This document shows positions 10,900-21,419 of a stretch of DNA of 64,000 nucleotides, in pieces. The notes below the pieces were generated by a model that was given only the letters and a program-made list of their open reading frames with translations, was not told the DNA's origin and ran no database searches. The translations under genes were made by a program, and so were the position numbers. Source of the stretch: Apostichopus japonicus (taxonomy: Eukaryota; Echinodermata; Holothuroidea; Aspidochirotida; Stichopodidae); assembly GCF_037975245.1 (NCBI RefSeq), contig NC_092576.1:1500501-1564500 (forward strand), given 5' to 3'. Every line of letters starts with the position of its first letter. Position 1 is the first letter of the stretch.

Positions 10900-11270
10900 T
10901 TGGTTCACCGACTAACATAACGTTAGTCCATCTGGTGCCTCTCCCGACTAACATAGCCTTAGTCAGTTGATATACCGACTAATTTATTCCTTAGTCAGTT
11001 GGATTTCTTAGTGGGTCATCTTAGTCCGTCAACTTAGTCGATCAACAATTTCTGAGTCGGTAAATGTATATTAGTCAGTTACATTAGTTGGTGACATTAG
11101 TCGGTCTTTACCGACTAATTTATATGAGCCACCGACTAGTTTATAGCAGGTTTTACATTAGTCAGGATGGTGCCTCTCCGACTAACCTTTCTTAGTCGGT
11201 ATCGACTGACTAGTTGCACTGACTAGAATCACTGAAAGAATTAAACCCGACTAGTTTCACTGACTAGCAT
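10900..11270. repeat. left subterminal array of CCGACTAA/TTAGTCGG motifs
   Basis: The sequence is a dense series of 8-10 bp motifs on both strands: ACCGACTAACATAACG, TTAGTCAGTT, TTAGTCGGT, GACTAGTTT and others. Adjacent motifs often face each other to make hairpins. The right-end counterpart is at 15105-15361. Confidence 0.85.
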
Positions 11271-11564
11271 CACTGAAAGAAAAGAGAGCAGAAGAAACAC
11301 AAATAATGTGTACATTGGCAGTATTTATTTCTGATAAAACTTCTGATGTCTACAAAGGCTGACTTTCGACAGATAGAGAAGAAACCACTGTAAACAAAAA
11401 TCTGAAAATATGATTTTATTCCAACAAAGTTAAGACAAGTTAATGGATCAAACATGAATCGCAAAAGTATAGCACTGCACAATAATGCAAAGTTGAATCT
11501 TGAGCAAGGGTTCCTCATGACTTTCGTTTTAAAGTGGTACCCCAAATCGACACCAGTTAAGTCT

Positions 11565-11645
11565 TCACGAACAAAGAGTGTTTCTCTTAACTACAAATGG
11601 CCTCCCACTTGTCTTCAGGAAGCCAAATTCTGCACCATTATTGAC
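11565..11645 (-). CDS. possible terminal exon, unknown protein
   Basis: A minus-strand 81-bp segment follows a good polypyrimidine/CAG acceptor (TTTTCTGTTCACAG) and reads 26 codons then TGA (VNNGAEFGFLKTSGRPFVVK, then RNTLCS). Codon use looks protein-like and no start codon is needed if it is a last exon. It could join the segment at 13288-13457 across the foldback. I do not recognise the protein. It lies inside the TTAGTC element and may be captured or decayed sequence. Confidence 0.3.
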   Translation of the reverse strand, partial: VNNGAEFGFLKTSGRPFVVKRNTLCS

Positions 11646-11889
11646 CTGTGAACAGAAAATATGATATACGTGTAAGCACAGATACAGATATAGCACATGA
11701 TAACTCACATTATCATAAACATACATTTACATTAAAATTTTATAACATATTGGGAAGTATACATTTAAATCTAGGTCCCTCAAATTATAAGCCAGGAATA
11801 GCAGCTTTACCAAATAATTATTAGCTTTGCACAGCATAACACCAAGTTATTTTTCAAAGCTTAATAATTATGTTAATCATGTTAATAAT

Positions 11890-13128
11890 GATCCCAATAG
11901 ACCGGGAGCCCAGAGGGTTTGGTTAGCTGGGAAGGTAACCAATTGCCTTGTACATCACAATGTTCACAGTGCATTCCTGTATATGAAACCAGACGACTGG
12001 CAAACCGACTGTGGTGGATGTGGCTGGGAGAGCAATTTTAAAGTCACCTGATAGCTAACCTAGATCAGTTTTCATGGTAACACATCAAAGTAAGAACAAT
12101 GTGTCAGGTATGGCCCCAAGAGCAACAAATGGCCATCGCCAGTAATTATTGGTGGTGGGGTACCCCTGCCAGTGATCTATAATTGACCCCTCAAGGCTGA
12201 CCTAGGTCAGCTCATGAGGTAACCACTTGAAACCTACTGGAAAATGTTGGTTAGGACTTCAGATACAACTGATGGGCATAGCCAGTAATTTTTATTGGTG
12301 GGGTACCCCTGCCAGTAGACCCCCAAAATGCCCATCCCCCATTGACCTACAGTAGATGAGCTCATGATGTAACCAGTTGAAAACTACTGGAAAATGATTG
12401 GCAGAACTCTATATGTAAGGGATGGGCATTTCCAGTAATTTATATTAGTGGGGTACCCCTGCCAGTAGACCCCCAAAATGCCCCCCCCCCCCCCTCATTG
12501 ATCTAGGTCAGCTCATGATTTAACCAGTTGAAAACTACTGGAAAATGATTGACAGGATTCTATATGTAAGGGATGGGCGGACTCTGGCAGTGGTGGCCCA
12601 CCAATATAAAATACTGGAAAAGCCCATCCTTACATATGAAGTGATACCTATCATTTTCCTGTAGGTTTCAACTGGTCAAATCATGAGCTCACCTAGGTCA
12701 ATGAGGAGATGGGCATATTGGGGGTCTACTGGCAGGGGTACCCCACCAATAAAAATTACTGGCAATGACCATCCCTTGTATCTGAAGTCCTAACCAACAT
12801 TTTCCAGTAGGTTTCAAGTGGTTACCTCATGAGCTGACCTAGGTCAGCCGTGAGGGGTCAATTGTTGATCACTGGCAGGGGTACCCCACCACCAATAATT
12901 ACTGGCGATGGCCATTTGTTGCTCTTGGGGCCATACCTGACACATTGTTCTTACTTTGATGTGGTTACCATGAAAACTGATCTAGGTTAGCTATTAGGTG
13001 ACTTTAAAATTGCTCTCCCAGCCACATCCACCACAGTGCACAGGAATGCATTGTGAACATTGTGATGTACCAGGCAATTGGTTACCTTCCCAGCTAACCA
13101 AACCCTCTGGACTCCCGCTCTACAGATC
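11890..13128. repeat. long foldback with ~149-bp internal units
   Basis: The left arm, from GATCCCAATAGACC at 11890 to about 12570, is the inverse complement of the right arm, from about 12600 to GATC at 13125. Examples are GGTTTGGTTAGCTGGGAAGG against CCTTCCCAGCTAACCAAACC, and GGGGTACCCCTGCCAGT against ACTGGCAGGGGTACCCC. The inner parts of both arms are tandem units of about 145-150 bp (starts near 12130, 12272 and 12421). The left arm has one unit more than the right, so arm lengths are about 680 and 530 bp. The centre is near 12570-12600. Confidence 0.92.
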
Positions 13129-13287
13129 AGTGAAAATTTGACCAAACTTATGAAGCTTGCAATAAATGATATACTAGACTGTTTTTTTTTTAAAACAGGT
13201 TATGAAAAGTATCTTTAATATCATTAAACAGTTGGGTACAATAGTTAAACTCACTCTTCCATCTTTTTTCTCTATGGTACTTGTTCC

Positions 13288-13457
13288 TTTGCTTTTTGGG
13301 CTCTTGGATAAACTCTTTTGTTCTGCGAAGGGTACCAATATATCATCTTAAAACATGTCTTTAAGCCATATATAACACAGTTCTCCTCTTCTGTTGTTGC
13401 CTCCACACTGGTGTCGTACATCACAGGAAACCTCACCCTTGACTTAGATATTTGGCT
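13288..13457 (-). CDS. possible internal exon, unknown protein
   Basis: A minus-strand frame preceded by a strong polypyrimidine acceptor (CTTTTTTCCAGTAG) reads KSQISKSRVRFPVMYDTSVE, then ATTEEENCVIYGLKTCFKMI and a basic end (PRAQKAKEQ). A weak donor (CAA|GTACC) or an in-frame stop follows. Composition is protein-like, but the family is unknown to me. It would splice in phase to 11565-11645. This is low-confidence and may be a relic carried by the surrounding transposon. Confidence 0.3.
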
Positions 13458-15104
13458 TTTCAATTCCTACTGGAAAAAAGAAACAGCAAAGTATTCATCA
13501 TTTGAAAAAAAAACAAAAAAAAGTTGTCACCACAAAGTTATGTGAGATTTGCTTCCACTATAGTCTCAAAAAACAATCCCAAAGTTTGAAGCAGACTGTA
13601 TGAAGCTGAAAATTTGAACGAGAGTGTCATCACCATTGCAACCAGAATCAAATGCCCAGAATACAGAGATAATAAAACATGGGCTAAATCTTTGTTTGTT
13701 TTTATGATCTTTAAAAATATAAAATTTTAGAAACAGAAATGCACTGAGCCAACTTATTTATAGGCCTAATCGTTTTTAGTTGTTATTTTGCTTGCTCACA
13801 TAACAAGCCTGTTTAGACCTAGGCTAGAGGAGAATCAATACTTTGTTACACTAAGTTTGTCTTTCGGTCGTTTGATTTAGTCTTACCAGTAGTACTAAAG
13901 TATATAATGGACCGGCGAAGACTAGAGAATACCCAGAGTTTTAGCAACTGCGTTAAACTGTATCATCTGATCTATTATTTACGTCAATGAGTTTCATTCA
14001 ATCTAGGATCAAAATGAGAAAACTAATTAATCTTAACCTTTAAACTTTGCTACTAAACAGATATGCTTGAATTACAAATAAATGTCAAAAAACATCATAA
14101 TCTACGAATCGATGCATATACATATACATAAACAGAATAATTTGAATTCGCGCAAGTGAACCCTGCACTACATTGGACAGAAAAAAAAACGTGCAATTAT
14201 AGACCAAACTAAACATACTAAATTTTCCGTTACTTCTACATAAAATATCAATACAAATACAACAACTTACTCTTTTGGCAGTATACTAAAAGCACATGTT
14301 ATAATAACTTCAGACTATCAAGCTTTCCTGAGAAAAAAACGGTTAATACTTCTTACAGTAAACAAGTCGACCGTGAAGGAATGTCGCAATTGTTTCCTGA
14401 GCGTGACCGGAAATTAAATACTAAAAATGATAAATGAAAAGGTTAAATAGAACTGAAGCGTGCATCCTGACTGCTCGCAACATATAATACCGTTGACTAG
14501 CCAACATAATTTGTTCAGCCTACTGTGACTGTACGTTTGAAGGTCTAGCCTTGCTTATTCAATATCACAAAGCCTACCCATTTAGATTCACATGGGAAAT
14601 TACAGGAAATCTTTACCAAATGAGTGTAGACTTCAAATAAACTATTGAGACTTATAGTTCCAGCATTTGTTTGGGAATAAATTAGAAGATTATGTGCCAC
14701 TGTTCAGTCTAGCCCAATACACACATAACACATTGTTAATTGGTGTTTAGAATGCACACTGTAGTGTTGAGAATGCACTGCAGTACCCAGTAGAAGCCTA
14801 TAGGCTACTCACTGTCATTGCACTTGTGTATTGCGAAACGACAGCGTGACAACGGTAGCGTTACACTAACCATAATACATGAGTACTAGTGCCAGTGGCC
14901 TAACAATTAACTTTAATTTTACCTTCAAGTTAAAGGAATAACAGGTAGGCCGATGATGGCAGTTAATACCTCCATTCTTCTGAAGACCTTCTTGGGTGAT
15001 TTACGGTTGAAAGTTGCTTAGAGTGATCGTATGAAACTATGCCAAGTCCAGCAAGCTGCCGTTGCCTCTCGGTTTCCAAATTGAAGTGAATCGAATTGGG
15101 TTAA

Positions 15105-15361
15105 AATACATTAGTCCGTCGACACCGACTAAGCTACGATTATGGCGTAAATCGGGTGTCCGTATCGTTCTTAGTCCATGGGTTAAAATACCTTAGTCCG
15201 TCGCCACCGACTAAGCTGCGATTATATTTTCCTTAGTCAGTGTAAACTGACTAAGAAGCAGCGATGAAACGAAGATTTTTGCTAGTTCGTGTGCATTGAC
15301 TAACGTTACAAACTAATTTAACGTTAGTCCGTGGCAATATTGACTAGTTTATTTTTTCAGT
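15105..15361. repeat. right subterminal array of CCGACTAA/TTAGTCGG motifs
   Basis: Clustered ACATTAGTCCGTCGACACCG, CCTTAGTCCGTCGCC, ACCGACTAAGC, CCTTAGTCAGTGTAAACTG and TAACGTTAGTCCGTGG, mirroring the left end of the element. A ~60-bp block starting TTAGTCCGTCG recurs twice (15110 and 15194). Confidence 0.85.
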
Positions 15362-17215
15362 GAACGCAGAACGGAATAGGTTGCAGCGGACAATACATTG
15401 ATACATCTACAGGAAGAGGAGTGAACACTCCGAGAGGATAGCTACGGATTCCAAGTCATTATGGAAATTTCTGAAATCAGTGCGGAATCCTCACAAAAAA
15501 ATGATAACAATGTCACCATATCGAGGGAGCCTGGATCTGAGCATGGAGCTATAAACAGATAGCTCCGTGATCTGAGCTAGACACCCACTTCGGCCGATTT
15601 AACAGTGCGGTTATAAAGGAAATTACTCTGAACTTACCGCACCGCTCTGTCACTGACATTCCTGGAATAGAACGAGATCAGGTTAAAAGACAGTTTGGAC
15701 TTGTCAAGCGAGGTGTCGCATCAGGTATTGATAACATTCCGTGGTGGGGTTTTTAAATATTGCTCAAATGAAATTGCTGACATTTTCACAGTCATTTTCA
15801 ATGAAAGTATCAAACAGAGTATTATTCCATCTGACTGGAAACATGCCAAAACTACTCCTGTGCCCAAAATTGGCAGCCCTGCTTCAGTAAATGATTATCG
15901 CCCGATTGATATATCAAGCATAGGGTTCAATTGTATGCAATAGTTATTACTTTCGTAGGTCACACAATCCATTGATGAGCATGGTGATCCAAATCAGTTT
16001 GCGTACAGAAAAGGTATCTCGTGCACTGATGCAATCCTCACCCTTGTCCATGGCATAGTGTCTGGGCTAAACTGTAAACAGACGACAATATCTAAAGTCA
16101 TATTTCTGGACTTTTCAAGTGCATTCAATATAGTCCTGCCCAATCGTCTACTAATTGACCTGTGTAACTTCATCGATGAGCCATGGCTCACTCATTGGCT
16201 CGGGGATTTCATGCAGGGATGGTCAAGACAAGTTAAACTAGACAAAGGCTATACAACAACTTCTGAAATCAGAGTAGGAGTTCCACAAGGAGGCCCTCTA
16301 TCAGCCCTATTGTTTACTATTTATACAGATTGCATTCGCTCTAATTCTAATTGCTCAGTAATTAAATATGCTGATGACAATGCTTTATCGTGTAATATCA
16401 CCAAAGGCTCCCACCAGCAAAATCAACATGAGTATCAGGATTTTATCACTAGTGTAGTAAGCACTTGCGACCAGAAGTACCTATACTTCTCAACAAAAAG
16501 AAGTGTAAGGAAATGGTATTCGAAAACATCAATATTAAGCACAGGGGATTAATCGAGAAGAGAGATGAGAAGACAATTATTCACAATACATTCGTTGAAC
16601 GTACTTCCAGTACAATGTATCTAGGAGTCTGCATCGACAACAAGCTGGCGTTTTCAAATCATATTTCGAAGGTATTAGTCAAGGTGTATCACATTGTCGC
16701 CACACTCATGTATATTGCTCCTAATTTCCCTGTCCATATACGGGAGGGTGTTTGAGGAATATATGCTGTCCCGGTCTGGTATCACTTTGTCCAAATGAAA
16801 GATAAGAAAAGATTATTAAGTTTCCTGAGATACTGTGAGAGAATCTTTGGATTAAATTATAACCTACTTAAAGATAAAGTTAATACGGCTGCTAGGAAGG
16901 AATTTGAGAGGTAACTAAATAACATCCATAGAAATGAAGGACACCCACTCCATTGTGCAATAAACTCTCTGTGCAATAAGACAAACTACAATTTGAGGAA
17001 TGCTGCAATAACTCCCAGATTCAGGATTGAACTTTATAGGAAATCTTTTGTTAACAGGGCGTCCATGTTCGTACAGCATGGTGCACTAGAACCATTGTTG
17101 TGATTTTTCAGTGTTATGTCTAGTATTTACTATTTTATATCTTAATCATAATTTTATTTATTTTCCTATTTATAAATTTTTAATGATTTATACTGGAAAT
17201 AAAGAATTGAATTTA
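15362..17215 (+). pseudogene. CR1-group LINE 1 reverse transcriptase, broken
   Basis: This is the remnant of the polymerase ORF of a non-LTR retrotransposon. Frames, with stops and shifts between them, read: RATDSK-type linker with SLWKFLKSVRNPHKK near 15450; DWKHAKTTPVPKIG and VNDYRPIDISS (fingers, 15830-15920); QFAYRKGISCTDAILTL (16000); the palm block LDFSSAFNIVLPNRLL (16105); GVPQGGPLSALLFTIYTD (16280); and the catalytic YADDNALSC (16367). A thumb-like region runs to about 17100. The 3' end is AT-rich and stops after an AATAAAGAATTGAATTTA tail. It is 5'-truncated, inserted in repeat C and split by the 10886-15361 element. The clade (CR1/Crack/Daphne-like) is inferred from motif spacing only. 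Confidence 0.88.
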
Positions 17216-17879
17216 GCCTCAAATGACCAACAGAGGGCGTTATAACAAACATCTCTTTACAATTTGGTTAATTTGGTAATAAGGGGATATGTATTTCGAT
17301 TACTGTGAGTTATAATTGATTCCTAAAATTGAACACGTGAGACTGACAAAGTTTACTATATTTATATTTGTTTCCATTTCGCGAAGGACGTCGTGTGTAA
17401 GGTGGCTGGAGCCAGGTTACCAAGGGGATCCTCAACGTTTCTGTAGAGGTCCTGACAGTGCCGTATATACGACTCGTGTCCTAATGCGCGATACTGCGAG
17501 AGCAACCCCGCTTACAGATCTTAAAAGATCTGTTTTATTTGATGTTGTACGGGGATTCTGTAGCCATCATTGAGCCTCAAATTACCAATAGTGGGCGATA
17601 TAACAAACACTCGGAAACAGGGACGGCAAATAAAAATGGCAAAAGAAACATAAATAGGAATGATATATATGATACTGGAAAGGCTACTGTTTTTTATAGC
17701 TTGGCATTTTCTCCTTCCCATAAGGTTTCCCTCATAAGTTATGTACACTTAGCATAGAATAAGATTTCTCCGAACCAGTTAACTTTGATTCAGCAGCTGA
17801 CACATCTATTCACAATTAAGTGTGTCGTATAACCTGGATTGTCTTCTTTAATTAATAGAACCACAACATCTCCATTTAG
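17216..17879 (+). repeat. dispersed repeat C, copy 2, middle part
   Basis: Matches 33547-34080, although the 33-kb copy lacks about 100 bp of it (the GCGAAGGACGTCGTG to GTATATACGACTC part). An internal direct duplication is visible: GCCTCAAATGACCAACAGAG at 17216 and GCCTCAAATTACCAATAGTG at 17573, paralleled at 33549 and 33790. The block ends at CATTTAG, where the 2.0-kb palindrome-rich element interrupts it. Confidence 0.85.
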
Positions 17880-18754
17880 CCCAGGAAAATATTTACCTCA
17901 AATTTACCGCGGTAACATACCACACTTTTACCACGGTAAACCGGGGTAAAACCGCGGTAAATCTGTTGTACATTACCGCGGTGTTTTGGCCCTATGGATG
18001 CGGTTAACTGCGGTTTACCGCAGTAAATTATCACAAATTTACCTTGGTTTTACCTCGCTTTTACCCCAATTTTACCGCAATTAACCTTGGTGTTACCATC
18101 ATGACTTTTACCGCGCTTTTACTACACTTTTACCACGCTTTTACTCTAAATTTACCACAGTTTTACCGTTCTTTTACCCCAATTTTACCGTATATTTACC
18201 ACGCTTTTTCCTTAGTTTTACCTCAATTTACCATACTTTTAACACGCTTTTATCATTGCTTACCGTTCTTTTACCCCAATTTTACCATGGTTTTACCGTA
18301 GATTTAATTTACTACGCTTCTACCTTAGTTTTACCTCAGTTTACCATGATTTTACACTAATTGTAGGACAGTTTTACCTCACATTGAGCATGATTTTGTC
18401 CTAATTTCAATCAGCATGTACACCATATATTTCTTTGAATTTCACCCATCAGTGTACTGTATCATAATTTGGCTATATGCCTTTACCCTTATTGTAATGG
18501 TTATATGCCTGTAAGTTCACAGTTGTAGCATGCAACAGTTTTTAATTCATCAAATCCATGGAGGTTTCATACATAAAAAAGCTTTGTTGAATTTCAACTA
18601 CCCTAGCTGGTATGACTCCTGACGCTCTTCTTTTGACATAATTGGTAGTCCAGACTGGACTTTTGAACTCCTGTTGTCCTCAAAGACTTGGTTTAAATGA
18701 AGAGGGTACTCTGATGATTGAGATGAAATTTACAAGTAGTTGGTAGAAGTGAGG

Positions 18755-18860
18755 AGTTTACCCCTGTTCGACCTCGCAAGAGGTCCTGCGGAAGTAGTGG
18801 GTCAAATCAAATAAAAGGAGTTTACCCCTGTTCGACATCGCAAGAGGTCCTACGGGGGAT
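18755..18860. repeat. short direct duplication with hairpin
   Basis: GGAGTTTACCCCTGTTCGAC followed by (C/A)TCGCAAGAGGTCCT occurs twice, at 18755 and 18818. The first copy contains the self-complementary CCTCGCAAGAGG. It lies in the middle of the 2.0-kb element. Confidence 0.8.
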
Positions 18861-19416
18861 AATATTTAAATTTTGTAGAATAGACACTTTTTTCCACCCA
18901 GATACATAGATTTGTCATGTCATTTAATGGACCTGACAGAAAATACCCAAATCTGAGGACACTGATTGGTCAATTTTCGTGTGCTACAGTGTTGAGGCAC
19001 AGAAGCTATCCCTTATGTGTGCTAGTTTACATAGTTCTTAATTTTCATTTTAAAGGCTTTTAGGTTCTCCCTCATGATGAAAAAAGAATTAATTGTTATC
19101 TCCTCTCAAATTTATCAAGGATTCCATGAAGGAATTCTCTATGTATCTATCCACTGCTTGTTTTTTTTTATAGGAAAAGAGATGCAAAATCATTGAAAAA
19201 TTGCTGTAAATGTACCATCATGTTTCATAGTGTGACCCATTTATGTTCTACTGTGGTAAAATCATGGTACAATTATGGTAAATTTACCATAGTATAATTG
19301 CACCGTATAGTTTTACCCTTTTTTGACTGTGTTTAATCATTGCACAATTGTAAGAATTTCACCTATGTAGTATATGTACCATATAAATTTACCCTACTTT
19401 TACTCCAGTAATATCA

Positions 19417-19800
19417 TGGTAAAACTGCGGTAAATTCACCGTAGTAAAGGTACCACACTTTTACCCTACTTTTACCGCGGTAATACCATGGTAAAACTGC
19501 GGTAAATTTACCGTAGTAAATGTACCACACTTTTACCCTACTTTTACCGCTGTCATACAATGGTAAAACTGCGGTAAATTTACCGTAGTAAATGTACCAC
19601 ACTTTTACCGCGGTGATACCATGGTAAAACCGTGGTTAATTTACCGTAGTAAATGTACCGCACTTTACCCTACTTATACCGCGGTAATACCATGGTAAAA
19701 CTGCGGTAAATTTGCCGCAGTAAATGTACCGCACTTTTACCCTACTTATACCGCGGTATACAATGGTGAAACTGCGGTAAACGTACCGCGGTTGATTTTA
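19417..19800. repeat. ~71-bp tandem repeat within the palindrome-rich element
   Basis: Five to six units start at about 19417, 19489, 19560, 19620, 19691 and 19763. Each reads ATGGTAAAACTGCGGTAAAT, TTACCGTAGTAAATGTACC, ACACTTTTACCCTACTT and ACCGCGGTAATACC. The third unit is shorter by about 12 bp. Units differ by scattered substitutions, so this is not a recent expansion. Confidence 0.85.
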
Positions 19801-19885
19801 CCACAATTTTACCACACATTTACCCTATTTACCACACATTTACCATAGTTTACAGCGGTAAAATTAGGGTACATTTTTTGCTGGG

Positions 19886-20560
19886 AGGTCCCAGAGATAA
19901 GAGAGAGATGCCTACGTATTACTACCCACTCGTACTATTTTCTATTTGTGAAATACTGTATGTCGTTAAACATACACAGGACGTAGTCATGTGTACACGC
20001 GCCTCTTGCCCTCACAGTTTTCTTAAAAATTTACAGATTTTAATGTAAACATCCAGAACAAAATAGCCGGAAATATACGGCTATTTTTTTTTTTTTTGGC
20101 TAGGGGATGATTCGCGACCCCAAATGGGTCGCAACCCCCACTTTATTAACGGCTGATACTCTACAGGCACAACAAGCAGAAACATACACTGACAATTGCA
20201 CACTAAACCACAATGTAATGGGGGGGGGGGTGGATGCTGCAAGATAACTGAAGCACTAAATGACTTATGTAAGAAAGGAACGAACTTTCAAAGTAAGTAG
20301 GATATGGCCGCATGGATTGCCTTTGAAATAACAAGGTACTTGAACTATTTATGTTTCTTTGATGAATATGGAGTATTTATTAATTTACACATGAAAAGCA
20401 AGAGTCACAATATATGATTAAATCCAGAGCAAAAAAGAACTACAAAAACTTAATCGAAACGAGATACTCCAAGAACCATGATGCGAAGAAAAAAAAATAG
20501 GAAAAAAGGAGGAAAACTTTCACCAAAAAAAGAGATGTCGGTCTTTGTTTAAGGCCTTTC
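19886..20560 (+). repeat. dispersed repeat C, copy 2, right part
   Basis: Resumes the copy interrupted at 17879 and parallels 34072-34700 (TACTACCCACTCGTACTA, TGTACACGCGCCTC, GATTCGCGACCCC, GGGTCGCAACCCC). The terminal ~250 bp are also shared with the end of repeat A, so families A and C have a common right end. Confidence 0.75.
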
Positions 20561-20889
20561 TTATCTCGGTTATTGTACATCTCTATTAAACTTTTATTAT
20601 ATATGGATCTCATATATAAACAATTTTAAATTTGTTAAATGTTCTTTAAATGTTGTTTGTCTATACCGTTTAACTGTAAACGGTGTTATGTGTAAACCTC
20701 AACGACACAGGATCGCTCCTTCGTGTCAAGGTGAACTTTATAAATCGAAACGACCACACGAAGGTGAAGTTTCTAGGGTGTAATGTACCTTAATAACCGT
20801 AAGCTAGTAGCTGAGGCTCGATAGAAGTAACGTAAACACGACATTAATCACAATAGAGGAACACCAGTGAGTTTATATACCTTGAGTTT
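20561..20889. other. unrecognised AT-rich stretch
   Basis: No gene or identifiable element between the end of repeat C copy 2 and the next repeat A fragment. Confidence 0.4.
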
Positions 20890-21155
20890 GTTCATGCATG
20901 ACAACATATTACATGTGAACATTGCAAAAACATAGGTGTAAAAAGCAACAGATTCCATCAGAATCATCGTGGATACCTATCAAACAATTTTTTTAAATTA
21001 TATTATGTAGCTGTGCTTATTTTTGAGACGAGTTTTTCGCTAATATCTTGATATTATTGTTTTGTCCATGTTTTTAACGCTACCAACAAAAGTTAAGATG
21101 AATATTCATAAGTTTGTTCCATTTAGGTTTTGTGATCGTTTCAGAAGTAGTCCAT
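20890..21155 (+). repeat. dispersed repeat A, copy 2 (5' fragment)
   Basis: Carries TGTAGCTGTGCTTATTTTTG, TAATATCTTGATATTATTG and AGATGAATATTCATAA, corresponding to 8810-9090 and 38100-38350. It stops at CCATCGGGGCAGG, the complement of CCTGCCCCGATGG found at 29519. Confidence 0.7.
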
Positions 21156-21330
21156 CGGGGCAGGCTCGATATCGTTCACTGTCGTTGCACATATTTAGTA
21201 CCAAGGTTTGATCACATCTTATGGTGTGTTTTCATATGCTTATTACAATTCTCGATGTTGGATGGTTCGGGAAGTGTTATCTTAAGAGTAAACAGCAGTT
21301 TAAGACGGACTCATTTAGTCCGCTTTGCGT
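21156..21330 (-). repeat. inverted single unit of the 27.6-29.5 kb array
   Basis: Read on the minus strand, this segment has the same order of blocks as the array units (TAAACAAC-like, CATCCAACATCG, ACCTTGGTACTAAATATGTGC). It is diverged and lacks the TGACGTCA motif. It adjoins a repeat A fragment, as the array does at 29.5 kb, but in opposite orientation. Confidence 0.6.
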
Positions 21331-21419
21331 TGTTAGGACTTCTCCGAACGCAGCGATTTTTTCACTCAAGAGCCAATCAAAATCCTTATTGTATGGCATG
21401 TGATATGTAAGCTGATACA

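Larger units (their letters stand above)
10886..15361. mobile_element. 4.5-kb inverted-repeat element with TTAGTC-rich ends
   Basis: Left end ACTGAAAACTTAAATTGG and right end, read inward, ACTGAAAAAATAAACTAG form an imperfect inverted repeat. About 370 bp at the left and 260 bp at the right are dense in CCGACTAA/TTAGTCGG palindromes in both orientations, like clustered transposase-binding sites. GAAC precedes the left end (10879-10882) and follows the right end (15362-15365), a possible 4-bp target duplication offset by three bases on the left. It sits inside a LINE. The interior holds the foldback at 11890-13128 and two possible minus-strand exons, but no transposase that I recognise. Confidence 0.65.
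17880..19885. mobile_element. 2.0-kb element built from TTTACC/GGTAAA palindromes
   Basis: Left end CCCAGGAAAATATTTACC and right end, read inward, CCCAGCAAAAAATGTACC agree at 15 of 18 positions. The flanks join as CATTTAG|AGGTCCC, and the related copy at 34061-34085 shows the uninterrupted sequence CATTTAGGTCCC, implying a 2-bp AG target duplication. The first ~500 bp and last ~630 bp are dense in TTTTACC and GGTAAAA around cores such as TTTACCGCGGTAA. The ~870-bp middle is ordinary AT-rich DNA with no recognised protein. The superfamily is unknown to me. Confidence 0.82.

Noticed and set aside
13272-13463. Full-length small protein starting inside this minus-strand frame
   Set aside because: No ATG start; if real it is an internal exon, so it is reported only as such at low confidence.
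18044-18301. 85-codon ORF in the TTTACC-rich region, repeats of FY and TLP residues
   Set aside because: Produced by the TTTTACC motif array; the protein is pure repeat translation.
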